NCBI GenBank assembly: GCA_034359265.1
Contig: CP136892.1
Location: forward strand, 81,088,001-81,152,000
Direction of reading: 5' to 3'
Length of the DNA: 64,000 bases
From: Canna indica
Lineage: Eukaryota > Streptophyta > Magnoliopsida > Zingiberales > Cannaceae
In this document: positions 1 through 11,441 of the stretch, piece after piece
Layout of the letters: every line of letters begins with the position of its first letter
How positions within the stretch are numbered: the stretch's first letter is position 1
Position numbers and translations under genes: made by a program
Notes under the pieces: generated by a model
Told to the model about the DNA's origin: nothing
Seen by the model: only the letters and a program-made list of their open reading frames with translations
Database searches by the model: none

Positions 1-3000
1 ATTTTCAACCCATTTCTGAGTTTGTTCATAGCTAGAAGAATACTCTTGACTGTCGAGCTCCTGCTTCATTTGAACTCTTCAGCCCAAGGATGGATACTAC
101 CATATCTTTGTCTCAGAATGTTGACCCAATTGAGATTTTTTTTGTTTAGAAGAGGCAGAACTCTCCTAGCATGAATAGAATATTTGACCACTTTTAAATC
201 CTTGACACCCAGGCCCCCCTTAGCTTTACTCAAGGTAACTTTATTCCAATTTACAAGATGTATATCTTTTTTCTTTGAATTTGTCTTCCAAAGATAATTC
301 CTTGCTGTTTGCTCATATTCTTTCACCACCTTTTCATTAACCCAGGTAGAAGAGAGGGTATGAATGGGAATTGAGTTAATTACTGAGTTGAGGAGCACTA
401 TTTTTCCAGCTTGAGATATATTCCTGCTGGCCCAGCTATTAAGTTTGCTTTCAGCTTTACAAATTATCTATCTTTGGATGTCAATAAATTTTTTGCCTTT
501 ACTGATCTGAGCTCCTAAATATTTTAGAGATAGAATACCTTCTTTGATACCCAGCAGTTTACAAATCTCATCTTTCTTCCTTTTTGGATATGCACCATGA
601 AAAATAACTTCTGACTTAGCAAGGCTGATTTTTTGGTTAGTGATATGCCCATATAGATTCATCACTGACTTGATATATTCACATGATTTCATATTGCATT
701 TGACAGCTAGGATGATATTGTTTGCAAAAAATAAATGGCTTAGGGTAATATCTCTATATTTAAAAGCCTTTATATGCTTTTCCTCAACCTCTCTGTTAAT
801 CAAAACAGTAAGGAGTTCCTGAAGGATGATAAATAGGTAAGGGGAGATGGGATCCCCTTGCCTTACACCCTTATAGCTTTTGAAAGTCCTGGATTGCTGA
901 CCATTAATGCAACATCTGAAGTTAACTGCCCTAAGACATCCCATAATCCATTGAATGAATCTCTCTGGTAAGTTAATGCATCTGCAAATACCCTCTAAAG
1001 CCTCCCAGTTAACTCTATCAAATGCTTTCTCCAAATCAAGCTTGATTAGGAAATAAGGATATTTCCTTTTTGACTTTCCTATAATGTTAACAATTTCTGA
1101 GAGCAATATGATGTTATCATGTAGATTTCTTTTCTTTAAAAATGCTGACTGTTCTCTGGATATAACTGAGCCCACCCAAGTTTTTAACCTATTAACCAAA
1201 GCTTTCGAGAGTATCTTATAGGCCACATTGCATAATGCAATGGGCCTAAACTCTTTGATAGCTTTTGGATGGCCATTTTTTGGCACAAAAACCAGATTGG
1301 TGCTTCCCCAAGAATCTGGAAGAGCAGCTCCATTTTGAAAAGAATTCACTGCTTTCATGAAATCAACTCTGACAACATCCCAGAAACAAAGGAAAAACTC
1401 CAAATTGTATCCATTAGGACCTGGAGCTTTACCTTTCCCTAGACTGTTCATAGCTTTCACAATTTCTTGTTTATAGAAGTCTTTGGTAAGCTCATAGTGT
1501 GCACTAGAGGGAATCTTCTTCCATTTTAACAGCTTGATTTCCTCCAAGTTATTAAACCTGATACTTTCTTCACACCACAGCTCCTCATACCATTTTACAA
1601 ATTCTTCAGAGATTCCTTTTGTTTCAGTAAACCTTTTCCCATCAACTATAAGCTCCACAATAAATTTTTTCCTTCTTTTATACTTCACTAGGTTATGAAA
1701 GTATTTAGTATTTTTGTCATTCATTTCGATCCATGAAGTTCTTGCTTTAGTCCACCATTTGATGTGAAGTTGTCTATTGAGGGCCATAGCTCTATTAGAA
1801 AGACATTTTATTTTGATCAGATTACTCTCAGGAGCATTCTCATTCTCTTCTTCAATTTCAAGAGTGTTTAACTCAGCCATAGTTTCTTTTAAGTTATTCT
1901 CTAGAGAGCCAATATGACTACTGCTCCACTTTGTAAGATTTTTCCCCAAATTTTTCAGAGAGTTTTCGAAGGAATCAGAGTTATCATTTTGAAGACTGCC
2001 ATTTGTCCAATTCTCTTCAATGAATTGTCTGATGTTCTCATTTTCTAACCAGTGAAGTTCAAAAACAAAGTTCCTCTTAATCTTGGTGAAGTTATTATTC
2101 ATGTTTGTGTCTAGCATAACTGGCCCGTGGTCAGAAGCAAGCATCTGGAGGTGCTGAACTCTTGCATTACTATGTTTTGAAATCCAATCTCCATTTGCAT
2201 ACATTCTATCCAGTTTAGCAGAAACTTTTTTATCATCTTTTTTGTTGTTACACCAAGTGTATCTACAGCCATTAAACCCCAAGTCAATAAGTCCTGTCTC
2301 AATACAAAAATCATTGAAAACCATGGTAGATCTTCCCAGCTTAAACTGCTTTTCACTTTTTTGTCTTATTGTTTTTCAATACTATTGAAATCACCCATTA
2401 GAATCCAAGGAAGACTATTATTATTTAAACTCTTGAGAAGTTGCCATAGAAGTTTCCTCTCTGAAGCCTTTGTACTAGCATACAGCCTAGTTTGAAGCCA
2501 AGGTTCTTCTTCATTGAAATTGATTGAAACATGAATTGCTTGAGGGCAATTATAAAGTTCTTGGACCTTTACAGATTCATGCTTCCAAGTTAGGATGAGC
2601 CTAGGGATGGCAATATTACTCGTACCCGCGGATACCCGCGGATATTTATCCGACACGGGTTGGGTATGGTAAACATATTATACCCACGGTTACGGGTACG
2701 GGTATAAATTTTTACCCATTTAATAAACGGATACGGGTATGAATACTATACTATCCACACCCGCGGATACCCGCTACCCGCCAATATATATGAAAAATTA
2801 AATTTATAATTTTATATATTAATATTTAATGGAAAATTTAAAAATAAATCTAAATATAATATATTTTTAGGATATCAATTTTCAATTTTAATTGAAAGTA
2901 CCTTGATTTTAAATTTAATTTTGGTTTTAAATTTAATGTTTTATAAATGATTATTGATATTTCTTAAGATAATTTTATGATTTAGAATTTAATTGTTACA

Positions 3001-3488
3001 TAGTTTATTTTATGGATTAATGTTTCTCAACCAAGTTATTAATAATGGTGAAATGAGAATCATTGGTGGTATACTATTATAATAAAATAAAAATTCTTGT
3101 CATATATTAAATGGGTATCCGCGGATATCCGCGAGTATCAATTACCCGCGAGGGTGCGGGTGATGGATATCCATCGCGGGTGCGGGTGCGGGTACGGGAG
3201 ACGGGTTTAGTAAACGGGTGCGGGTGCGGGTGCGGGTGTGGCACTATCCGCCCCGAACCCGCCCCGTTGACATCCCTAGATGAGCCCCCCTGATCTTCCA
3301 TTGCCTGCTACATAAAGGCCTTCCCAGTTAGAGCCAAATATCCTAATGCAAGTTACTGAATCTTCATTCTCTAAATGAGTTTCCACTAGAAGAATCATTG
3401 TTGGTTTATACTCTCTCAATATTATTTCTAAATAGTCTCATCCAACAGACTTAAGACCTCCTCTAATATTCCAAGACAAAATATTCAT
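1..3488 (-). pseudogene. LINE ORF2 (endonuclease, reverse transcriptase, zf-RVT region), broken and partial
   Basis: ORF2 encodes the APE-type endonuclease and reverse transcriptase used for target-primed reverse transcription. It begins with the classic MNILSWNIRGG at 3488. The endonuclease covers 3488-3287 and 2593-2366, ending in a WILMGDFN motif. An in-frame TGA follows about 16 codons after the start, and a frameshift lies near 2330-2366. The RT at 468-2324 has recognisable GKAPGPNGY, LIKLDLEKAFDRVNW and VRQGDPISPYLF segments. The catalytic FADD box is FANN at about 717-728, so both metal-binding aspartates are lost. A stop near 466 separates the zf-RVT-like region (66-398), and the gene continues past the window edge. 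Confidence 0.93.
2602..3278. mobile_element. hAT-type non-autonomous element inside the LINE endonuclease
   Basis: The ends are TAGGGATGGCAAT and, on the other strand, TAGGGATGTCAAC. A perfect 8-bp target-site duplication, GATGAGCC, lies at 2594-2601 and 3279-3286. The element is 677 bp with no coding capacity, an AT-rich middle and GC-rich arms built from repeated CGGGTACCCGCGGAT and GCGGGT units. Short TIRs starting TAGGG and an 8-bp TSD are hAT hallmarks. Excision in silico rejoins the LINE frame exactly. Confidence 0.93.
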
Positions 3489-3508
3489 TAAGATACTATG
3501 CAAATGAA

Positions 3509-6500
3509 TTAATTTATTTGCAACTCAAATGGGTCCCCATCAGGTCCCTCATCAGCAAAAAATCTCTTTTTTTTGAATCTGCTTCTTTTATTGTTGAAAG
3601 AAAAATACTCTTGACTGATGTTCTGAGACCTAGGCTTTCTGATTCTTCCTATATTTATTTGCGGGCTGCAGATCAAATCTTCATCAGTATCTTCAAAACT
3701 AGACTGGTAGTTTTCAGTAACTTTACTTACTGTAACTTCAAGAGTATCAATTAATTTTTGATGAAGTTTGTCCAGAGCTTTGTCTGAATCAACCTGGATA
3801 GTAATAGGTTCTTCTCGATCAGTATTAAAAAAAACATCCTTTTTAGCTTCAATATTCATTGCATCGCTTTTACCTTTAAGCTCGAATTTCTTATGAGGAA
3901 CTAAAGAACTTTCTGCCTTTGCTTCCTCCATTAAATTGCTTTTGATTTCCTTCTTAACATGAACTTGTTCTTGACTTGGAGTACTATTTAAAACCTCAAA
4001 TTTATTTCTGGACCTATTCTCTTGCAACTCAAATCTCCTATTGTTAGATTTTTTCCTTCTATTAACAACTTGCCAAGGTCCAAATATTTCATCCTTGGGG
4101 TCTTTATTTACCAAATTTTCCTAAGACATTGGAACATCCTGGTTACTTATTTGACCATCTTTGATTCCTCCACATTTTTCCTCAGCACATACGGGAACAC
4201 TCTTAGCTATGCAGTTATCTTCAAGATGGCCAATCTTACCACAATAGGAGCATAATCTTGGAACATTTTCAAATGCTATAGCTTGCCAAAAAGATGAGCC
4301 ACCTCCATTTATCCATATACCAGCTCGTAGTTTACTACTTAAGTTCCATAGGAGATAAATCCTTGCATATTTTGCCCTTTGTCCTCTTAGAGTGAAACCA
4401 TCTAGCTTGATAGGCTGACCAATACTTTTAGCTATGTTTATCAGAATGTCTTTCTGTAAGTATTCCAGAGGTAGCTCGGGTAGCTGAACCCAAACAGGAA
4501 TAACCTCAATTCTTTCTCTCATAGGTTGAAAATTAGGCCTCCATGGGATTAAAAGTAAAGCTTGACCTCTGAAGAACCAAGGTCCTTCAGATAGCACCTT
4601 GCTGAGATCTTCTGCACAAGAGAATTTGAAACAAAAATATCCTGCAGCAAGATCAATTATCTGAACATTTCCCTTAAGCTTCCAAATCTTTAGCATTACT
4701 TGTTGAATCAGCTGCAAAGGGGGATTGAAGCCATAAAATTTCCATATAAACTAGTATTCCACTCAGCTCTAGCAGCAGAGATCAAACCATCATCAATGTT
4801 CACTGAATTTTCAAAAGAATCTTGATTTTTTTTATTTTTCATCAAGTATGCTTTTCTGAGGCATATCCTCAATCATATTGGCTCCCCTAAAAATAGCAGT
4901 CCAGGAAGAAGGTTGAGCCATTTTTCCGAGTTCCTTTTGAGGAGCAACTGTTTGATTCTTATCAAATAGAGGATTTTCTACAGCAGAGAATTCATTCGAA
5001 ATACCAGCAACAGTAAGATTCTTATTATCAACAGGGCTCGTACCTTTAGTTTTGGTATTTATCCAAGAGGCTTTCTCGATAGGATCAGAATCACCCAATT
5101 TAGGGATCTGAGATCCCGATCCAGATTGCGTCTTTCGCTTCCAGACTAACTGTTATATTCTGTATAAAAAAAAGAAAAAAAAAGGGGGGGGTTTGTTGTA
5201 AATTTGTGAGGTGGGGGGGTGTTATTTGAAAATTTACCTCCCACCCACACGAGCTGGCTCAGTCGCGTGAGAAGGGGGCGAGAAAAGGAGGTGGAATAGG
5301 CGTCGGAGGGTGAGAAATCGGAGGTCGGAGCCGGAGCCGGAATCTTGAGGTAGGAGTCTTCCCCCTCATTCCGTTGTTTTCCGTCGTTTCACCGAAGTAA
5401 TCATCGGCGAGATGGAATCGGAGGCGAGGGAGCAGGTTGGAGTGGTCGGAGGCCGTCGGAGCACGGCCCGACGCCGTTGTGCGTCGGCGCCGCTGCGCGC
5501 TGCGGCGGCCAGGCCGCAACGTGCAGTGTGCGCAGCACGCACAGCGCGCTGCGGCTGCGCTTTCTGCCGTTGTCCGGAGCTCCGCCGGGGGTTGTGGGCC
5601 GGCGTAGGAGGCGGCGAGTCCGCCGGGGTGGGTCGCCGGCGGCAATGGGGCCGGCCGGTGACGGATTGAGGTGGCGAAAGAGGGAGTCGGGTGTGAAGGG
5701 GAAGGGGAGGCCGCCGTGGCCTCCCGGCCATGATTTGGCGCCTCGCCGGCGCCGGAGGCCGCAGAGGAGACCGGCGAGTGGTCGCCGGCGGCCAGGGGCT
5801 GCCCGGCGTGGGTCGAGCGGGCAGCGGAGTGTTGGGCGCGGGCGTCGGGCGTCCGTGTGGGGGCGGGCACGGGTGGGGGTGTCGGGCGCAGGCGAAGAGA
5901 ACTGTATCGTATGAAATTGATAAATTGATAAATTATTTAGGGTATTTTTCTAGTCGATCATAGAGTCGTCGGATCGAGTCGAGATGAATACCAAAGTTGC
6001 ATGTTTTCACGTGCTGAACGCGATGGTGGTGTCGCATTTCTGATCGGAGGCTGTTTGGTAGGTCTTTTATATTTTAGTGTTGTTTGGTGGTTAATATTTA
6101 TTAACTTAATTTGATAAATAATTAAATAATATAAAATATTATATTACTTTAAAGGGGATGAGTTAGGGGTAATTGGTTGGTGCGAGCTTGAGTTTGATTC
6201 CCGTCGTAGCCGATGAATTACTGTTGGGTGAGATGACGGATTTATCCTTTTGTCTCGATCTGCTTGATATTGTTTCTAATTCCGTTGAACTCATGTTGCA
6301 TATTATTGTTGGACATGCCATGTAGATAATTGCATGTGTTATTGTTGATCATGATGATATACATTATTGATGTTGATATTTGATCATGATATGTCATGCA
6401 TGATATTATGTTGTTACCTGTGGTGTTATTCTTTTGATCATATCATCATCATTCGGAGTTGTTATATTGTTGATATCGGTGATGTTATTTGTTATCCATT

Positions 6501-7412
6501 GATCATGGTGATATACTTTGTTGCATTGTTGGAGTTGAGTTGTCGACCTGGAGGCTACGACCTCGGAGAGGACTTCGGTCCAGGACCATTTTATTGCGGT
6601 ACCCTCCAGACATGGGCGAGGGTACGAATATTGACTAGTCATTTTGGGCACCTTTGGGTGTGCGGATGTCGGATACGACGCCCGTCGGGCTACCTGCTTG
6701 GTGGGGGTAGTCGCGTCACCGTTGGAGCGGACGGTTGATGCCACTCTACGGGTGGTAGAGTGCGGGATTTTTACCCAACGGTCCATACGCTCGATGATTT
6801 GGTCGACGTTGATTAGGAGTAGGTGTGGAGCATTTGTTGTACATCTATCGCCTTTGACTGCATCTTAGGCCATATTGTTGTTTATTGTTGAGTTGACATC
6901 TTATTCATGTTGTTGATCATATTGTGATTTTCCTACTCAGCATTTTCGCTGACTCCTATTGTTATTGCTTCAGACTTGCAGGGGTAAGCTGTTGATCTAT
7001 ATATCGAGGTGTAGATAGTTGTTAGACACCATGTAGATCTGGAGCTCTGATATGACGACAGCTTTTGTATTTTTGTCCTACCTTGTCGTCTTTTTATTCT
7101 GATTTTAATGTTGATGATTTTGGAGTTTTGTAAATATATATTATTAAATATGCTTGATTATGATTTATGATTCAGATTCGTGGCTTTTCCTTCCGCTGCG
7201 CGGTGTTCGGGTCGCCGTCGCGTCTCGGGCTCGGGGCCGAGGCGCGACACTAACGATTTCTAGATACCTCCAATGAAGGATGGGTCGGGAGGCTTCTTCG
7301 GCTTGGGAACAGCCCGAGATGATCCCTCCATTCCCGAGCTTAAACCCCCGTCAGCATCATCGCCTATTTCATCGCCCTTTTTGTCGCTAGAGATTGAGAG
7401 TTTACTCACCAT
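3509..7412 (-). pseudogene. LINE ORF1 (gag-like, DUF4283 and CCHC knuckle), broken
   Basis: ORF1 encodes the RNA-binding, gag-like protein of plant L1 elements. The best start is the ATG at 7412, followed by an in-frame ATG at 7331. The frame runs to the LTR junction at 7255 and resumes at 5150. Pieces seen are 4832-5098 (N-terminal linker), 4121-4717 (DUF4283-like, with a PWFFRGQ-type stretch) and 3509-4114 (C-terminal). The zinc knuckle C-x2-C-x4-H-x4-C is encoded at about 4211-4252. Damage includes a stop near 7261, frameshifts near 4835 and 4720, and a stop between 4121 and 4114. Two of the piece starts (5098 and 4717) are TTG codons, so they are fragments rather than real starts. Confidence 0.85.
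5151..7249. mobile_element. Solo LTR, 2.1 kb, in LINE ORF1
   Basis: The sequence starts TGTTATATTC and ends GCGCGACA, with 5-bp duplications CTAAC at 5146-5150 and 7250-7254. No PBS, PPT or coding domain is seen inside, so it is a single LTR left by LTR-LTR recombination. About 5250-5900 is very GC-rich (CpG-island-like) and holds overlapping spurious ORFs on both strands. About 5920-7200 is AT-rich with TGATCAT/TGTTGAT-type repeats. The length suggests a Ty3/gypsy type, but this is a guess. Confidence 0.85.
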
Positions 7413-8192
7413 TTTTTTTTCATCTCAGTATGATCATCTATTGATTTTCTATCTTTTAAAGTTGACGAAATTAAAAACCTAAAATATTGTATAAATTATA
7501 GTTACATCAACAATTGAGAACTTTGGTGAAAAATTCATATGCATTTAATTTACTGAAATATAAAACTTCACTTAAATTCATTTCATGTTAGGATTGTGAA
7601 CTTCGTATGCAAATCAAATGTGAAACTTCTTTATGTAGTAAAATATATATAAGAGCTGTTATGAATTTTTCGCTAAAGTTCCCACCAACCGGCCAATATT
7701 ATAATTAAATTTGACATCCTAGTTTAAGTTTTTAGGTTTATATATTGACTTCGTAACTACAAGAAATTTAAAGTTTTTTATGCAATAAAATGTATAAAAG
7801 AACGGTTATATAATTAAGATTTTTCATTAAATTAAGTTTATAATTAACGTAATTGTAATTAATAATATCTCAATTTGCGTGATTAGATTTATTAACTATT
7901 AAGTTTATAAGCATGTTGAATTTAAAATTTCTATGCAGTATACATATAAAGCAGTTAAAAGTTTTTCATCAAAGTTACTAATTGTAATATACTTATAATT
8001 AAGTGGACGAATGAGTTTGAAGTAATTTGGGTATATCATATAAAAAATTATGATTTTAATAAATATCATAGAGTATTTATAGTTTGATGATTTTTACTAA
8101 AATACTCTATTTTTCTATATATATTTGAGTTACTTTTTATTGATCTAAATTAATTAATTTTACACCAAATTAATCCCCAACACCAACTCCAG
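7413..8192. other. AT-rich intergenic stretch without a gene
   Basis: No coding signal is seen. Between about 7530 and 7990 there are degenerate repeats of a motif resembling TAAAATGTATAAAAG followed by AGTTATAAATTTTTCATCAAAGTT, roughly every 130-170 bp. They are too diverged to classify by eye. The 5' end of the LINE must lie close to 7412-7440. Confidence 0.5.
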
Positions 8193-8654
8193 TAGTCAAC
8201 AGGAAATGAGCAAGTTCGAGTACCTTAATAATTTTTATGATACTAGAACTTTACCTTGTATATGATCGATTCCTAAATTTTAGATGCGGATCCTATCTTG
8301 TTAGAATATGAAATCGAACCCTACCCAGAACATGTGGTACCCTATTGGAACCTATTACAATGAACAAGTTCCATGATATATGTTTTCAGGTACTATTTTA
8401 GAACCTATTCATTTATAGGTTCAAGGGGTACATGTTCAAGGTATCTTGTTGGAACATTTTCATTTACAGGTTCCTTGGTACAAGTTCTAGGATACAAGTT
8501 TCGAATATCGATTTCGATTCTAATATTGGGTATCCGATGTGTTGTATCCGAAACCAGAATTAGTTATTTCCAGGTTTCGGGTCTACCTATAACCTATTCG
8601 ATCGAGTAATTTTCAATCGATTTCGAATCTACTCGGTACTCATGTACACCTCTA
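8193..8654. mobile_element. hAT-like MITE
   Basis: A perfect 8-bp duplication AACTCCAG occurs at 8185-8192 and 8655-8662. The element begins TAGTCAACAGG and ends TGTACACCTCTA, so only the TAG/CTA termini and a short degenerate TIR are kept. The 462-bp interior is built of repeats such as GGTACAAGTTC and GAACCTATT and does not encode a protein. The 8-bp TSD supports hAT. Confidence 0.75.
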
Positions 8655-8662
8655 AACTCCAG

Positions 8663-9150
8663 AACAACTGCATGAATTGTCCCGTTATAGTACAAAAGAA
8701 AACACATATATAGAAAAATATAATAAAAATTGTTTCTTTTCTCAGTTTTATCCAATAGCTGGCTTTTAAGTTCAACACGCCAACTCATTTAAAATGCAGT
8801 GCTGATTAGTTAAAACAAATACAAGGTTGATCAGTTTTTTAAAGATACTTTTTAAAGAAAAAAACATACACACTTTGTGATTTTTTAGTAAAATCATAAA
8901 ATACTTTATGTGATAGTCATCAAAATTATATATATTTTTATTATATATCAAATTACTCTTCAATTCTAAATTATTAAGTTTTTATCAATATTTAAATATG
9001 TTACTAAATAAAATTGAGAGACAAATTTGGATATATCATTTAAAAAATCATGACTTTGACAAATATCATAAAATATTTATGATTTTCCCAATAAACAAAG
9101 TGTTTACAATTTTCAATATGTTTTTGAAAGAAAATAAAAACCGACAACAA
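8663..9150. other. AT-rich upstream region of GH32 gene A
   Basis: No gene or clear element is recognised. A segment at 9020-9110 (ATATCATTTAAAAAATCATGA and similar) resembles 8030-8110, and 8870-8950 shows a related inverted form. This points to an old, eroded repeat. Confidence 0.4.
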
Positions 9151-9159
9151 CTTATTTGA

Positions 9160-9471
9160 GAATTAAACTACTTTCTCAAGCTTTTAATTTCATAATCTTA
9201 TCAAGAATCATGTCTCTAATGCTGACATATGCCATTCTGATTCAACATGAGAGGTGGATGCATGTCAGCTCCCATTTGTTACAGAGATTATTTTAGTCAC
9301 CATCAGATCAAGTCCTGCCACAATTCCAATTTAAAATGACTATTCTTCTCATAATTAATGAAAATTTAAGTTGACCACACTGTTTGCTTGATCAGTAGGC
9401 TTCTTCTGCTAATATAAATATATGAAGTTTCCAATGTTTCTAACTCTATCCTTTTTCTTCAAGCTCTTCCA
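9160..9471 (+). promoter_or_regulatory. Proximal promoter of GH32 gene A, with TATA box
   Basis: A TATA box (TATAAATA) is at 9413-9420, 52 bp before the ATG. The stretch from about 9165 is alignable by eye with 14195-14480 upstream of gene B and, more weakly, with 21370-21586 upstream of gene C. Shared blocks include a CTGATTCAACATGAG-like segment, a CCATTTGTTRCA-like segment and a CAATTTAAAATGAC-like segment. It was probably duplicated with the coding region, and no known cis-element can be assigned securely. Confidence 0.65.
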
Positions 9472-11403
9472 ATGGAGAGTTGTTGCAGGTCTTCCATGGT
9501 TTGGGTCGTCCTCTTCCTCTTCTTGGGTTATGGAGTTGAGGTTTCCTTCAGTGTCTACCTGGATCCTCAAGCTCAGGATCAATCATCCTCCATAGTCACC
9601 CAGGTTTACAGGACTGCATACCATTTCCAACCTCCTAAGAACTGGATTAATGGTGTGTGTCTTATCTCTTAAACCAATCTTCTTGCAGATATTAGATAAT
9701 TCTGTTTATTGTTTCTGATATAACTGATATAACTTAACATCTTAGTTTTCTTTCTTGCCAAATCTGATAACACAAACAATTCTTGCTAATTGCTATATAA
9801 TCTTCAACAGTGTCATAGAATTTGGGGCTATTCTCTGCTGTAAGATATATGCCTTAAAAGTTTTAGGGAAATTCATCTGTTTTGAGGCATCTGAAATGAT
9901 TAATGCCTCAGTTTTCTTTTCATTTGCTGTGCTTATCCTGATAAACCAGGTTTGGATATGGCTTTATCTACACCATGACCCAACTTAATATTTTGTTAGC
10001 AGTTTCTTTTTCTTAAGAAAGGTAGGTCTACTTGGATATGGCTTATCTACAAGCTTGTTGCTGAAGAAAGCTAGGTCTACTTGTGGTAGCAAAAAAAGAC
10101 AAATTTCTTCTACTCAATATCACCTAATTGTTGATTGTATTTTGACTGATAAATACTTCTTATTATGTAAGGGAAAGTACTAATTAGAAATAGAGCAAAT
10201 AAAACAGGACTACAAGAAGTACACAAGGAGGCCAAAACAAATAACAAGGCAATAATAAAGTCAAAAATACAAAAATATTTTTGAGAAATTTGTTAAAAGA
10301 ATACATTTTTTTTGGGTAAATTTGTTAAAATCAAATTTATCAAAATCATAATAACTTCTTAAAAAATTTGCCAAAATCATAATAACTTTTGATAAAATCC
10401 TAAAATATCCTCCATGAATATCAAATTCTTCCAAATCCTCATACTTCATTTTTCAACCCCATTTAATAATTTTTTTTATTTGAATTCAATTTGTATGGAT
10501 TTTACTTAATTTTTTAATTAACTAAAAAAATTTGAAATTTTTAGTTGAACAAAAAAAAATTGACACCCAAAAAAGATCAACCAAAAAATCAACATCTTCC
10601 TTGTTTGAAGCTTAACATTGAGTTACAAGTGAATTTAAGCATCATCAATTATTTTGTTTATAAAATGGGAAAATACACGTATCATTCCACTAAATATTAT
10701 AAAATAAATATATTAATTCTTTTATTAAAAAAATACTCATAATCCTCTCATTAGCATGTAGATTTTAATTATTTTTTATTTATTTTGTATGAACCCATTA
10801 ATTTTTTAACAAACTCATTAATTATTCAGTATCGATATATTTTCACGGGTAGATGATTTTATTAACGAGTTAATAGATTTACTCAAAATGAAAATTAATA
10901 AAGCATACATGGTATGATGTGCATCTATTTGTTTAACCAGCAAATTCATGAAAAATTTTGAAACAAAAATATAGTAGGTTTATTTGTTGATATGAGTATT
11001 TTTTTTCTTCTTTAGTATAAATATTTTTACAATTAATTTATTTAGGGCAATCAAACTCTCAATTAGTGTTGGTAGCTTTCTAACTTGTTTTTCTTTCTTT
11101 TTGCATGACTATGGGACAAATGAGCAGATCCAAATGGTATGATATACTTCTCTCTCTAGGAAAAAAAATATTATGAAGCCCGACTCCATAAATTTTTTTA
11201 TGGAGTATCGTACATGAGTGAACCTAATATTATTACGAGTGAATCTAAGATCATTAAAATTGAAAAAGTGAAAAATGTTAGATTTATTCTTTCACAACAC
11301 ATATTCATTTTTAGTTTAAGTTCAATTTATTAATATTAGATTTTTAAAAATAAAACTAAGTTCACTTCATAGAATGGCTCCATAAAATTCTTATGAAGTA
11401 TGG

Positions 11404-11441
<38 letters not shown>

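Larger units (their letters stand above)
1..7412 (-). mobile_element. L1-type plant LINE, degenerate, with two nested insertions, truncated by window edge
   Basis: This is a non-LTR retrotransposon on the minus strand with ORF1 (DUF4283 plus zinc knuckle) and ORF2 (endonuclease, reverse transcriptase, zf-RVT-like region). Its 3' end lies left of position 1. Removing a hAT MITE (2602-3278, TSD GATGAGCC) and a solo LTR (5151-7249, TSD CTAAC), with one TSD copy each, restores the reading through the endonuclease and through the ORF1 N-terminus. ORF1 and ORF2 are separated by about 20 bp. In-frame stops, frameshifts and loss of the catalytic RT aspartates make it immobile. The order of events is clear: LINE first, then hAT and LTR insertions. 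Confidence 0.93.

Noticed and set aside
5259..5963. Several overlapping ORFs of 70-200 codons on both strands
   Set aside because: They lie in the GC-rich core of the solo LTR, where stop codons are rare. Translations are Ala/Arg/Pro/Gly-rich without domains.
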